This document shows, piece after piece, positions 42,759 through 51,673 of a stretch of 51,673 nucleotides of DNA (within the stretch, counting starts at the first letter, position 1; each line of letters opens with the position of its first letter). Position numbers and translations under genes: made by a program. The notes below the pieces were generated by a model. That model was not told where the DNA came from and did no database searches. It saw nothing but the letters and a program-made list of their open reading frames with translations. The DNA is from an uncultured Eubacterium sp. (GTDB lineage: Bacteria > Bacillota > Clostridia > Lachnospirales > Lachnospiraceae), in assembly GCA_910584065.1 (NCBI GenBank), contig CAJTZN010000026.1, positions 1 to 51,673 of the forward strand, given 5' to 3'.

Positions 42759-44036
42759 CTAGCGTGCCCGCTTATGAACATTGATCGCACAACAGTCATA
42801 TATATTCGGGACATCCAAACTGTAACCATAAACTACATCCACAATATCCCCGATCCGGATATCATCATAATCCATATTTTCTCCGTTTGCTTCATACGTG
42901 CCAAGTTTGTTGGAACTGTTGAGGGGCTTTCCACTACCGTCGGTTAGTATACCGTCATAAACAACTTCCAACGGTTTTCTGCCAAGAAAGTACTTTGGCA
43001 TAACTTCCGCCCAATCAAATCCGCCAAAACGACATACAACCTTACCATCCGCATCAGATAGTTCAATCATTTCCTCATCTATATCCGATATGCGGCAGTC
43101 CATGTATGCAGCATATTCCTGAACAGTGGGATAACAACGTTCATCACTAAAGTTATCCGGCAACTGTAATCCCTGCCGATCATGAACATTGATAGCCGCA
43201 CAGAAACCGGGACGCTTCTCCAAAGGTATATCCACATCTTTATAATAGTAACCATAAACCACATCCACCATATCCCCAATCCGGATATCTGAATGATTCA
43301 TTTTTTCTCCATTTGCAGCATACGAGAAAAATTTGTTAGAACTGTTGAATGGCATTTCCCCTTCCCCGGTTAGTATACCATTATAAACAATATCTTTATT
43401 ATTTTCCGGCCAATAAAAACCGCGTATAACCTCTCCGTCCGCATCCGATATCTCAAACCACCCCTTCCTATCTATATACGATATGTGGCAATCCATGCAG
43501 GCAGCGTATTCTGTATCACTGGGATAAGTGATTTCACTACCAGAGTTATCCGGTGTCGGTTCAGGTGTCAAATCAGGCATCGGATCAAAAGGTGCTGGTG
43601 TTCGATCCGGCGGTCCGGCGGAAGGCTGATCCGGCCTGGATGTCGGCTGACCTGCCGTGGCTGTCGGATTATCCTGTATCACTGCCGGTCCATGGGGTCT
43701 AGGTGTTGCCATGTTCAGTCCTCCCTTATCTCTCTTATCTTTTACCGTCACAGCACATTTGTATAACTTCTTTCCTGCCTTTGCTGTTATGGTGGCCCTT
43801 CCTTTCCTCAATGCGGTGACCTTCCCCTTTTTATTTACTTTGGCAACCCCCGGTTTAGAGGACTTCCAGATAATTTTTCCTCTAACCCCTTTTATCTTTA
43901 ACGTATGTGTCTTTGACACTTCCATGGTGAGTTTCTTCCTGCTTATCCGTACCTTTGCCTCCGTATCCACGCATATGGTGAATACCATGGCTGTCACTGT
44001 AACAAATGCCGTAACTGCAAATATGTTTTTCTTCAT
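42759..44036 (-). CDS. Secreted BIG2-domain protein, copy A
   Basis: 425 residues. Signal peptide (MKKNIFAVTAFVTVTAMVFTI), a BIG2 Ig-like domain (LTMEVSKTHTLKIKGVRGKIIWKSSKPGVAKVNKKGKVTALRKG), a Pro/Thr-rich linker (about residues 110-165), then two copies of a unit of about 120 residues with CDISDID/CHISYID, EISDADGEV and DIVDVVYGY. The last unit type is not recognised. It is a close paralog of the gene at 46858-48180. RBS TCGGAGGTGACGAT. It lies 111 nt after the subtilase pseudogene on the same strand. Confidence 0.85.
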   Translation of the reverse strand: MKKNIFAVTAFVTVTAMVFTICVDTEAKVRISRKKLTMEVSKTHTLKIKGVRGKIIWKSSKPGVAKVNKKGKVTALRKGRATITAKAGKKLYKCAVTVKDKRDKGGLNMATPRPHGPAVIQDNPTATAGQPTSRPDQPSAGPPDRTPAPFDPMPDLTPEPTPDNSGSEITYPSDTEYAACMDCHISYIDRKGWFEISDADGEVIRGFYWPENNKDIVYNGILTGEGEMPFNSSNKFFSYAANGEKMNHSDIRIGDMVDVVYGYYYKDVDIPLEKRPGFCAAINVHDRQGLQLPDNFSDERCYPTVQEYAAYMDCRISDIDEEMIELSDADGKVVCRFGGFDWAEVMPKYFLGRKPLEVVYDGILTDGSGKPLNSSNKLGTYEANGENMDYDDIRIGDIVDVVYGYSLDVPNIYDCCAINVHKRAR

Positions 44037-44147
44037 ATCGTCACCTCCGAATTGATTTTAATATCATACTATTATATGACGTCGGGGCCAAAAGGCATTT
44101 TGATCCCAACACTATTATATATGAATCCATTACATATAACCCAAACA

Positions 44148-46637
44148 CTAATAGGAGAATCTATGAATATACCTGGTATCACTTCGTTTAATTTTGAAAT
44201 CCTGATTTTCTTCCAAAATTGCATTCATATATGCTTTGCAATTTTTATCAACACCATAAAAAGCATGCGAACCGATACCAATTATATCAATCTGATTTGG
44301 ATCAAAGAATATTCTAACAATTTTAGTGCAATCATTAAAACAATATTCCGAAATCTCTACTCCTTTAGGTAATTTGACTTCTCTTACAGCTGTATTTTCG
44401 AAATTATGTCCCCAGCCCGGCCAGAATGTCGATACACCTGTCAGATCAAAGGTTCCTTCTCTCTTTTTGCCTCCATCCTTATATACAGTGGACAAACTTG
44501 AACCCCCGTTCCCCTGAACATGCACGGGGGCAGTTCTGTTATCCCGGTTAGATCAGCCTCTCCTGTAACCGGTGTCTGGGTATCTATATACACGGTATCC
44601 AGATTAGTACAGCCGTCGAATACATTATTGGAAAACCTGAGATCTTTTGAATTTGGCATTCTTACCGCTTTTAAACCGGTACACCCCCAAAAACACTGTG
44701 TTTGTACCGCAAACCCTCCTGTGGACCGGCCTGCCAGTCCCGACAGATCCGCCTCATTCATTTTCCTGCTGTCATTATTCATCCTATGTACCGCACTAAG
44801 TTTCGTACAGTTCATAAAGCAGTATGCCGGCAGTTTCACACCGTCCTCGGGGAGAACAACTGTTGTCAGGTTTTTACATCCATAAAAGGAATATTTTTTC
44901 AGGTCATTTTTATAATTTGAAACATCCGCATATTGAAGATTTGGCAGTACGGCGCTCGCTGAATCCCTTGAACTGCTGCCATCCGCCATTCTATTTGATC
45001 CTGTAAGTCCCATCATTTTTATATCAGAAGCAGATCTTGAACCCAGACATCTTTTTATGGCTGCTGCCATTGTTTCATTCGCGTTGGGAGTGACGCGCAG
45101 ATAAGTACCCAGACTTCTTTTTGCATTCAGCCGTCCGCTTGATGATACCTGCCCTTGAAGTTGTGGAACAGCATCTGAACAATTGATTATCACCTGCTTC
45201 ATCTCATACGGGGTCATATCAGGATTTATGCCCTTCATAAGAGATACCACTCCGGTTACATGCGGCGCTGCCATGGATGATCCATCACCTAATTTATATC
45301 CGCTGGCATTTATTGAAGCTGGAACAGTACTCCATATACCTCTACCCGGTGCCGCCACATGCACAAGCTTCCCGTAATTCCAGCTAGAATTATCATCATT
45401 ATCATCTGAAGCTGTAACTATGATAACATTATCTAATTCTGCTAAAGACTTATACGCCGGCATATCATCAATACATTCGCCCTCATTGCCGGCTGATACT
45501 ATAAGTATACCTCCATTTTGACCATATTTTTTTACAGCATCCCGGAAAACATTACTGTCTGGTTTATCATAACTCATGTTGCAAACAGGTATCTTATTTT
45601 TTTTGGCATGAAGTATTCCCTCAGCCATTAATTCTGCACTTGAATTTTCGTTGGTGTTGCTAATACATATTTTTATCGGAACCAGTTTTGCTGATGGATT
45701 AACTCCTACAACTCCTCCCTTCTGCACCGATTGTCCCTGCAACATGCGTTCCATGACCATAATAATCCAATGTATCGGTATTGCTCTTACGCGCACAATT
45801 CCACCCAAGGGATGTAACAACATTGTTCTTAAGATCCGGATGGTTAGCGTCAATTCCAGTATCCAAAACCTCTACCTTAATGCTCTTTCCCGGATATGTA
45901 TTCCATGTTTCGGGCATCTGTATGCGGTCCAAATTCCAAAGATTATAATTATTATAATCATTTGGCACCGCACATGGTTTACATATATAATTGGGCTCCG
46001 CGTATTTTACGTTCGGGAGTTTGTTTAACGCCTTAATGATCTTTAAAAGACCTTTTTGGGATTTGCCAGAAAGAGTTACTACATAATATTTTCCTATTTC
46101 CTCTTTCACAGATTCTAATTTCGATGAGTCAGCAGAATTTTTTTCTTTGGCAGAATCGTATACAGATTTGTATATGTCTTTCGTTTTTACTATCTTTTCA
46201 TTTGGTATTAAATTCGCGATCTTGGAAGGCGAATACTCGTCTTTGAAGCATATGATGATCTCCCCCGGCACAAACCCATCATCCGATGCCCCTGAACCAA
46301 TATCAACCTCTTCTTCCGTTAAAGCAGGTTTTGTTGGTACCGGAATATACAGATCGTCATTTTTTTCAAAAGGAGCAGGCGTTTTTCTGACTTCTTTTTG
46401 AACGGAACTTTCCATAGATCCATCCCTGATCAGGGATGATATGATATCCTGATCAGGTATACCCACGTTATGCTTTTTTGACATGCCTGCATCATTATCA
46501 TTGATTTCATTTCCGGACAAGTCAATGACAGGCTCGGGCAGGTCTGCTTTCGCCTCCATACCCGCAGCATTTGTTATCGGTATCAAACACAAAACTGCAA
46601 ATACGAGTAACAGCTTGATCTTAATTAGTTTCTTCAT
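44148..46637 (-). pseudogene. Subtilisin-like serine protease with LRR-type tail, two frameshifts
   Basis: Original ORF of about 829 codons from the ATG at 46637 (RBS GGAGG). Signal peptide, an inhibitor-like prodomain, then S8 protease: Asp in VLDTGIDANHPD, His in HGTHVAGTIGA, Ser in GSSMAAPH. After the protease come BspA/LRR_5-type repeats (CFWGCTGLKAVRMPNS). Break 1: a run of three G (ccc at 45717-45719) has one base too many; frame is lost after the His motif and stops at 45699. Break 2: near 44510 a G run has one base too few, so the last part continues in a third frame to 44148. The Ser is in the middle frame, so no active protease is made unless the breaks are bypassed or are read errors. 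Confidence 0.88.
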
Positions 46638-46739
46638 AAACAGCCTCCTCTCTCCGGTGGAGGAACCGCCATCATCGCACATGGCTTTCCCCTACAGAAA
46701 ACATCAAACATTTAAAACAACACTCTTTTCATGCCCAAA

Positions 46740-46797
46740 GAGTGCCTGCCCGGTTTTTGTCTTAGAATACAAACAACGAGCAACGAGCAGGCACTTA
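46740..46797. other. Long-range inverted repeat between BIG2 copy B and the protease
   Basis: AGTGCCTGC and GCAGGCACT (perfect 9 bp) frame about 38 bases between the two genes. No T run directly follows. The region between 46683 and 46857 shows no gene. Confidence 0.45.
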
Positions 46798-46857
46798 CTG
46801 TTTAAGAAATTTAGTGCACATTGACAGATTTTACTTTCAAAATTTCTGTCCAACGCC

Positions 46858-48180
46858 TTACCGCTTATGAACATTGATTGCAAGACATTCATAATCGCGC
46901 TTCTCTACCTGCGGGCGCCCCAAACTGTAACCATAAACCACATCCACAATATCCCCGATCCGGATATCTGAATAATCCATATTTTCTCCGTTTGCTTCAT
47001 ACGAGTAAAGTTTGTTGGAACTGTTGAATGGATTTCCACTACCGTCGGTTAGTATACCGTCATAAACAACTTTCAACGAATTTCTGCCAAGAGAGTACCT
47101 TGGCATGGCTCCCCCCGGACCAGATTCGCCAAAACGACATACAACCTTACCATCCGTATCAGATAGTTCAATCATGCCCCCATCTATATCCGATATGCGG
47201 CAATCCATGTATGCAGCATATTGCATAACACAGGGACCACTAAGTTCTTTACCATAGTATTCCGCAAAGTTATCCGGCGGCTGCAATCCCTGCCGATTAT
47301 GAACATTGATAGCCGCACAGAAACAGGGACGCTTCTCCAGAGGCCTATTCACATCTTTATCATAGTATCCATAAACCACATCCACAATATCCCCCAACTG
47401 GATATCTGAATGATTCATATTTTCTCCACTCGTAGCATACGAGTAAAATTTGTTAGAACTGTTGAATGGTACTTCCCCTCCTCCGGTTAGTATCCCATCA
47501 TAAACAATGTCTTTATCTTCCGGCCAATAAAAACCGCGTATAACCTCTCCGTCTGCATCCGATATCTCAAACCACTCCTTACCTACATACCATATGCGGC
47601 AATCCATGCGAGCAGCATATTCTACACTGGGATAAGTGATTTCACTACCAGAGTTATCCGGTGTCGGTTCAGGCTTAGAATCAGGCATCGGATCAAAAGG
47701 TGCTGGTGTTCGATCCGGCGGTCCGGCGGAAGGCTGATCTGGCTTGGATGTCGGCGGTCCGGCGGAAGGCTGATCCGACTTGGATGTCGGCTGACCTGCC
47801 GTGGCTGTCGGATTATCCTGTATCACTGCCGGTCCATGTGGTCTAGGTGTTGGCATGTTCAGCCCTCCCTTGTCTCTCTTATCTTTTACCGTTACAGCAC
47901 ATTTGTATAACTTCTTTCCTGCCTTTGCTGTTATGGTGGCCTTTCCTTTCCTCAATGCGGTGACCTTCCCCTTTTTATTTACTTTGGCAACCCCTGGTTT
48001 AGAGGACTTCCAGATAATTTTTCCTTTAACCCCTTTTATCTTTAACGTATGTGTCTTTGACACTTCCATGGTAAGTTTTTTCCTGTTCATCTGTACCTTT
48101 GCCTCCGTATCCACGCATATGGTGAATACCATGGCTGTCACTGTAACAAATGCCGTAACCGCAAATATGTTTTTCTTCAT
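46858..48180 (-). CDS. Secreted BIG2-domain protein, copy B
   Basis: 440 residues from the ATG at 48180 (GGAGG 8 nt upstream; the GTG at 48189 touches it). It shares nearly the whole sequence with copy A: signal peptide, BIG2 domain with only a few changes (QMNRKKLTMEVSK), Pro/Thr linker and two C-terminal units. The linker carries one extra repeat (SKPDQPSAGPPT). It is first intact gene of the duplicated block and is served by the promoter at 48441-48469. Confidence 0.87.
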   Translation of the reverse strand: MKKNIFAVTAFVTVTAMVFTICVDTEAKVQMNRKKLTMEVSKTHTLKIKGVKGKIIWKSSKPGVAKVNKKGKVTALRKGKATITAKAGKKLYKCAVTVKDKRDKGGLNMPTPRPHGPAVIQDNPTATAGQPTSKSDQPSAGPPTSKPDQPSAGPPDRTPAPFDPMPDSKPEPTPDNSGSEITYPSVEYAARMDCRIWYVGKEWFEISDADGEVIRGFYWPEDKDIVYDGILTGGGEVPFNSSNKFYSYATSGENMNHSDIQLGDIVDVVYGYYDKDVNRPLEKRPCFCAAINVHNRQGLQPPDNFAEYYGKELSGPCVMQYAAYMDCRISDIDGGMIELSDTDGKVVCRFGESGPGGAMPRYSLGRNSLKVVYDGILTDGSGNPFNSSNKLYSYEANGENMDYSDIRIGDIVDVVYGYSLGRPQVEKRDYECLAINVHKR

Positions 48181-48249
48181 ATCTGTCACCTCCGAATCAA
48201 TTTTGGTATCCCATTACCTTATTAGCCAATATATGAAATTGCAACATAG

Positions 48250-48410
48250 ATAACACAAACATTAATAATGGACTTTCTTAATATACTCGGTATCACTTCG
48301 TTTCATTTTGAAATCTTAATTATTTTCTTCATAAACATCCTTCTCTCGCTGGTGGCGGAACCGCCATCATCTCACATGGCTTCCGCTACGGAAAACTTCA
48401 GGCAAAAAAA
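48250..48410 (-). pseudogene. Deletion scar of a second subtilase gene
   Basis: On the (+) numbering, 48268-48323 matches the 3' end of the subtilase (44166-44206) and 48324-48410 matches its start codon region and leader (46629-46715). The two parts meet at TTTCTTC, which is also at 44207-44213 and at 46629-46635. The whole gene body between is missing. The remaining ORF has nine codons (MKKIIKISK). This explains the 400-base gap between copy B and purC. Confidence 0.8.
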
Positions 48411-48440
48411 CAACAAATCCCCCCTCTTAAGCATATGTTA

Positions 48441-48469
48441 ATTATAATACATTTTATCAAATGGTGCAA
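48441..48469 (-). promoter_or_regulatory. Promoter upstream of the subtilase scar and BIG2 copy B
   Basis: On the (-) strand TTGCAC (48464-48469), 17 bp, TATAAT (48441-48446). It probably once drove the now-deleted protease gene. Confidence 0.65.
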
Positions 48470-48530
48470 TACGAACTATAGTTAGTGCCATTTCTATGCG
48501 ATGTCCTTACAAATCATGACCCGATCATAA

Positions 48531-48594
48531 GGAACTGCTCATGTCCAGCGTTTTCCCGAAAAGCCCGGACGGGTAATAAGAGTCACCTTATCAC
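48531..48594 (-). pseudogene. Fragment of an AAA-ATPase-like gene
   Basis: On the (-) strand this piece encodes DKVTLITRPGFSGKTLDMSS, matching the Walker A region of the gene at 2-1387 (DKVTLITRPRRFGKTLNMSM), also at DNA level. Nothing before or after matches. It touches the purC stop codon. Confidence 0.75.
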
Positions 48595-49436
48595 GGGCCC
48601 ACAATCCGGTTCAGACATTCCTCATAACGCTGTCTCGTCTGTTCCAGCACATGCTCCGGCACCTTGTCAAACAGATATTCCCCATTCACTTTATGCTCTG
48701 ACAGCCAATCCCGCAAAAACTGCTTATCAAATGATTTCGGTGAAACGCCCGTTTCATACTCGGCCGCATCCCAAAACCGGCTGGAATCCGGCGTAAATAT
48801 TTCATCTGCCAAAACAAGTTCTCCCTGTGTATTGAGGCCAAACTCAAACTTGGCGTCCGCGATGATCAGTCCTTTTGACAACGCATATTCACTGCATTTA
48901 TTATATAGTTCCAGACAAACCGCGGCGATCTTATTTGCCCGCTCCTTACCCAGCTTCTTTTCCACACATGTTAAGCTGACATATTCATCATGTCCGATGT
49001 CATGTTTGATTGCCGGAGTCAGCAAAGGCTCATCGAACTTCTGCGCCAGTTTAAGATTGCCGGCCATCGAAATGCCGCAAAAACTCTCTCCCTTTTTATA
49101 TGCGTCCCACATCGTGCCAAACAGATAACCCCGCACGACAAATTCAAAGGGAAGCATCTGCAGTTTTTCGACCATCACCGTTCGGTTTCGAAATCGGTCA
49201 GTCTGAAAAAACGGCAGCATATGTTCCACCCGGTCCTCTACCACATGATTGGGAATGATCTGTTTCGTTCTTGCAAACCAGAAATTGGACATCTGGTTGA
49301 GTATCCTGCCTTTGTCCTTCACAATGACAGGAAGGATCGAATCAAAAGCTGATACCCTATCCGTCGTGACGATTACCAAATGCTCGTCGGAAACATCATA
49401 TATTTCCCGTACTTTTCCACGATATACCGGTTCCAT
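48591..49436 (-). CDS. purC: Phosphoribosylaminoimidazole-succinocarboxamide synthase
   Basis: 281 residues. SAICAR synthetase of purine synthesis, joining aspartate to CAIR with ATP. GKVREIYDVSDEHLVIVTTDRVSAFD at the start, FEFVVRGYLFGTMWDAYKKGE, LIIADAKFEFG and LADEIFTPDSSRFW are family motifs. The ATG overlaps the stop of the upstream methyltransferase gene by one base (TAATG). The stop lies inside the AAA-ATPase fragment, so the very last residues (IVGP) may derive from it. Confidence 0.96.
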   Translation of the reverse strand: MEPVYRGKVREIYDVSDEHLVIVTTDRVSAFDSILPVIVKDKGRILNQMSNFWFARTKQIIPNHVVEDRVEHMLPFFQTDRFRNRTVMVEKLQMLPFEFVVRGYLFGTMWDAYKKGESFCGISMAGNLKLAQKFDEPLLTPAIKHDIGHDEYVSLTCVEKKLGKERANKIAAVCLELYNKCSEYALSKGLIIADAKFEFGLNTQGELVLADEIFTPDSSRFWDAAEYETGVSPKSFDKQFLRDWLSEHKVNGEYLFDKVPEHVLEQTRQRYEECLNRIVGP

Positions 49437-50160
49437 TATTCCATCTCCCCTTCCTGTTTTTGCGCGATCAGCGTATCCATACAGTGCTTGTGGGGGATTC
49501 CGCCGCTGTTGCAGTCAAAGATCTCCTCCCGGCACATATGGAACAGCCAGTCATGGTAATACCCAAACAACTCTCCCGAGTACCACGGATGCCGATTATC
49601 TTCCTCTCTTGTTTTATCGGGAACACGGGTGAGGAACGGCTTATTGACAAACACGTTTAAGGCGTGGATTCCGTTTTCAGCGGTACACTCTTTTAAACTT
49701 TCCGTCAGTTCCTGTCTCACCGTCGCAGGCAGAAAGTGCAGCACGCCACTGCTAAATACAATGTCAAACTCCCTGTCCGGCCGATAATCAAAGAGATCGG
49801 CCTTAAAGAAATTCACTTCCACCTGGTTGTGCTCTGCCAGCCTTTTTGCCTTTTCAATCCCCTGCTCGGACTGATCGAACGCAGTGACCGCATAACCGCA
49901 TTTCGCGAAAAAGACGGCATCCTTCCCCTCTCCGCATCCAATGTCCAGCACACGGTACGGCCGGATCGGCGGAATGATTTTCATGATGTCATAACAGAGC
50001 CGGTTCGGCATCAATCCCCAGTAATACCCTTCCGTGCTGTACCGCCTGTCGTAATCCGTTTCCACACTACTGTAACCGAGCAGCGCATCCACCGTCGTGT
50101 TAAGGGCAGCCGCCAGTTTGGGAAGTGACGTGATATCGGGATATGCGGAACCCGTTTCCC
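49436..50160 (-). pseudogene. XRE-HTH/methyltransferase fusion, N-terminus lost; a 218-residue SAM methyltransferase ORF remains
   Basis: The ORF from the ATG at 50092 has class I methyltransferase motifs VLDIGCGEGKDAVFF, VTAFDQSEQ and FDIVFSSGVLHFL, similar to TehB-like enzymes. Upstream in frame without a start codon it continues as ETGSAYPDITSLPKLAAALNTTVDALLGY, the C-terminal half of an XRE helix-turn-helix, beginning at 50160. The first half is missing; from 50161 on, the sequence is that of the recombinase element. The shortened methyltransferase may still be made from the ATG, overlapping purC by one base. Confidence 0.8.
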
Positions 50161-50195
50161 TTAGTTAAAGATATTGTTGGGTATCTCAAGATGTG
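50161..50195. mobile_element. End of a serine-recombinase element (putative attachment junction)
   Basis: The coding match of the XRE-methyltransferase gene stops at 50160, and the recombinase stop codon is at 50196. The 35 bases between form the element end. No second end is visible, since the element continues beyond the window. The att core cannot be fixed without an empty site. Confidence 0.55.
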
Positions 50196-51673
50196 TCATT
50201 CGATTTTGCCGATAAAGCGGTAGAAGATTTCCACTTCCTGTTCCCGGCTTCCGTCCTCACTTTTGACCGCTTCATGGACAAGGATTTTTTCAATCAGCGT
50301 ATTCAGAAGTTCAGCCGTCAATTCTGTGGGATTGACATACTGTTTCATCAGACCTATCCACTTTTCAGCGTCAACCGCTGTCTGGGCGGCGGTCTCCATC
50401 GCTTCGTGAAGCCGTTCAATTTTTACGTCCAATTCTCGCTGTTCGCCCTGATACTTTTCGGACAGCATATTGAAATTGTATTCTGTAATGCGTCCGGCAG
50501 ACCAGTCCTCATACATTTTTGCAAACAGGGTGTCTACTTCTGCTTTGCGCTTTTCCGCCTTTTTCAGTTCGGCTGTCTGCCGCTTCCTTGCAGTATTGCG
50601 TTCCTTGTCGCTGGCGTTAAGTAGCCGTTTCAGAAGTTTGTCCCCATCCTGCTGTGCCAGCACAGACCAGTATTGCAGACGGGAAAGGACATAGGCGTAA
50701 AGCACATCATAGCGGATATAGTGCATGGAACACTGGTGCAATCCTTGCCCGTACTTGCTACAATGGTAGTGGGCATAGGGATTTTTGTTCTGGCTGTTCA
50801 TACCATAGGCCAGCGACCAGCCGCAGTCCGCACATTTTACCAGCCCGGAAAATATCTGTGTTGTGCCGTTCTTCTGCCGTCTGCGCCTGTTGCAAATCTG
50901 CTCCTGTACTTGACGGAACACATCTTCGGAAATAATCGCTTCGTGGGTGTTCTCCACACGATACCATTCCTCTTTTGGCTTGCGTACTTTCTTCTTGTTT
51001 TTGAATGAAATGTTGGTCTGCTTATTGTGGACGCTGTGTCCGATATAGGTTTCCTCTTTCAGAATACTTTTCACCTGCGCTATCGTCCACGCATAGGCTT
51101 TTTCCTCCGGCGCTCCGGCATAGATATTTGCGAAAGTGCCGTATCTCTGGAAATTCAGCCAGCCGGGAGTAGGTACTTTTTCTTCGACCAAAATCCGTGT
51201 AATGCTGGCGGCTCCCCGGCCATGAACGGCAAGGTCAAAAATCTTTTCGATAATCCACCTTGTTTCCGGGTCAATCAGAAGATGGCCTTTCTTATCTGGG
51301 TCTTTGACATAGCCAAGCGGAGCATAGGCTCCATAGTGTGCGCCATTTGCGAACCGTGTCCGCATGGCCGCCTTTACCTTTTTGCTGGTCTGGCGGGCGT
51401 GCATTTCATTCAGAATGTTGAGGAATGGGGCAAGCTCATTCTCTCCGTTGATGGTGTCCACATTGTCATTGACAGCGATATAGCGGACGCCTTTGCTGGG
51501 AAAGTAGATTTCCGTGTACTGGCCGGTCAGAATGTAGTTTCTGCCTAAGCGGGATAAATCCTTCGTAACAACGCAGTTGATTTTCCCGTCCTCAATGTCA
51601 TCAATCATTCTCTGAAAATCCGGCCTGTCAAAAGCTGACGTTAGATAACGATACTTTTGAAAACACTGGAAAA
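50196..51673 (-). CDS. Large serine recombinase, N-terminus beyond window
   Basis: The frame is open to the right edge, about 492 residues seen. The end of the resolvase domain is visible (DRPDFQRMIDDIEDGKINCVVTKDLSRLGRNY), then the recombinase domain (APLGYVKDPDKKGHLLIDPETRWIIEKIF) and a zinc ribbon (CADCGWSLAYG…YHCSKYGQGLHQC). A long coiled coil (about 51050-50400) and a C-terminal end EVEIFYRFIGKIE, as in DUF4368, follow. The catalytic Ser is outside the window. Such enzymes integrate and excise conjugative or phage-like elements of Clostridia. It sits at the very end of the element next to the split gene. Confidence 0.92.
   Translation of the reverse strand, partial: FQCFQKYRYLTSAFDRPDFQRMIDDIEDGKINCVVTKDLSRLGRNYILTGQYTEIYFPSKGVRYIAVNDNVDTINGENELAPFLNILNEMHARQTSKKVKAAMRTRFANGAHYGAYAPLGYVKDPDKKGHLLIDPETRWIIEKIFDLAVHGRGAASITRILVEEKVPTPGWLNFQRYGTFANIYAGAPEEKAYAWTIAQVKSILKEETYIGHSVHNKQTNISFKNKKKVRKPKEEWYRVENTHEAIISEDVFRQVQEQICNRRRRQKNGTTQIFSGLVKCADCGWSLAYGMNSQNKNPYAHYHCSKYGQGLHQCSMHYIRYDVLYAYVLSRLQYWSVLAQQDGDKLLKRLLNASDKERNTARKRQTAELKKAEKRKAEVDTLFAKMYEDWSAGRITEYNFNMLSEKYQGEQRELDVKIERLHEAMETAAQTAVDAEKWIGLMKQYVNPTELTAELLNTLIEKILVHEAVKSEDGSREQEVEIFYRFIGKIE

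Noticed and set aside
46638..46715. c-di-GMP, fluoride or cobalamin riboswitch in the protease leader
   Set aside because: Some paired segments exist, but the conserved core sequences of these classes, as remembered, are absent.

Overview
The window reads as a chromosomal segment of an anaerobic, low-to-mid GC Gram-positive of the class Clostridia, most likely Lachnospiraceae. The evidence is an archaeal-type AspRS fused in operon with gatCAB behind a T-box, a second T-box ahead of tyrS, a domain-permuted GH3 beta-glucosidase, many secreted BIG2, Ig-like or Pro/Thr-linker proteins, two AAA-ATPase-like/PD-(D/E)XK genes, a VanRS-type two-component pair, and strong AGGAGG ribosome binding sites. 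The genus cannot be named from sequence alone. No rRNA, tRNA or CRISPR array was seen.

Layout. 1-1.4 kb: 3'-truncated AAA-ATPase-like gene (-). 1.5-7.0 kb: T-box, aspS2, gatC, gatA, gatB and a PilZ protein (+), an operon for tRNA-dependent Asn/Gln synthesis. 7.1-9.4 kb: galK-galE (+). 9.5-17.0 kb: three-gene (-) operon (secreted Ig-like protein, permuted GH3, secreted transglutaminase-like protein). 17.2-21.1 kb: metG and an ABC-F protein with a long leader (+). 21.1-21.9 kb: UPF0175/PIN toxin-antitoxin pair (-). 22.1-23.8 kb: VanR/VanS-like pair (+) without any van ligase genes. 23.8-26.5 kb: ECF sigma, membrane regulator, DUF1294 (-). 26.6-30.4 kb: Cys-rich secreted repeat protein, second AAA-ATPase-like gene, ECF sigma and RsgI-like anti-sigma (+). 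30.4-34.5 kb: ABC ATPase, secreted accessory protein, FtsX-type permease (-). 34.7-40.2 kb: AraC-type regulator, unknown protein, MATE exporter behind a structured leader with a terminator, lipoprotein (+). 40.2-42.7 kb: membrane protein, GNAT, tyrS with T-box (-). 42.8-48.5 kb: a (-) block made by tandem duplication of a subtilase-BIG2 gene pair; one subtilase carries two frameshifts and the other is reduced to a scar. 48.5-51.7 kb: AAA-ATPase fragment, purC, a methyltransferase whose XRE-type N-terminus is cut off, then a large serine recombinase (-) at the end of an element that continues past the window.

The observations most worth following are the MATE leader (two mutually exclusive hairpins ending in an intrinsic terminator, no riboswitch class recognised), matching in-frame palindromic inserts in the two AAA-ATPase-like paralogs, the T-box with overlapping Glu/Asn codons, the subtilase-BIG2 duplication with a microhomology deletion scar, and the recombinase junction inside an XRE-methyltransferase gene.

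Start sites were re-chosen by ribosome binding site position, so several differ from the longest possible ORF. All family assignments come from motif recognition by eye; no database search was run.
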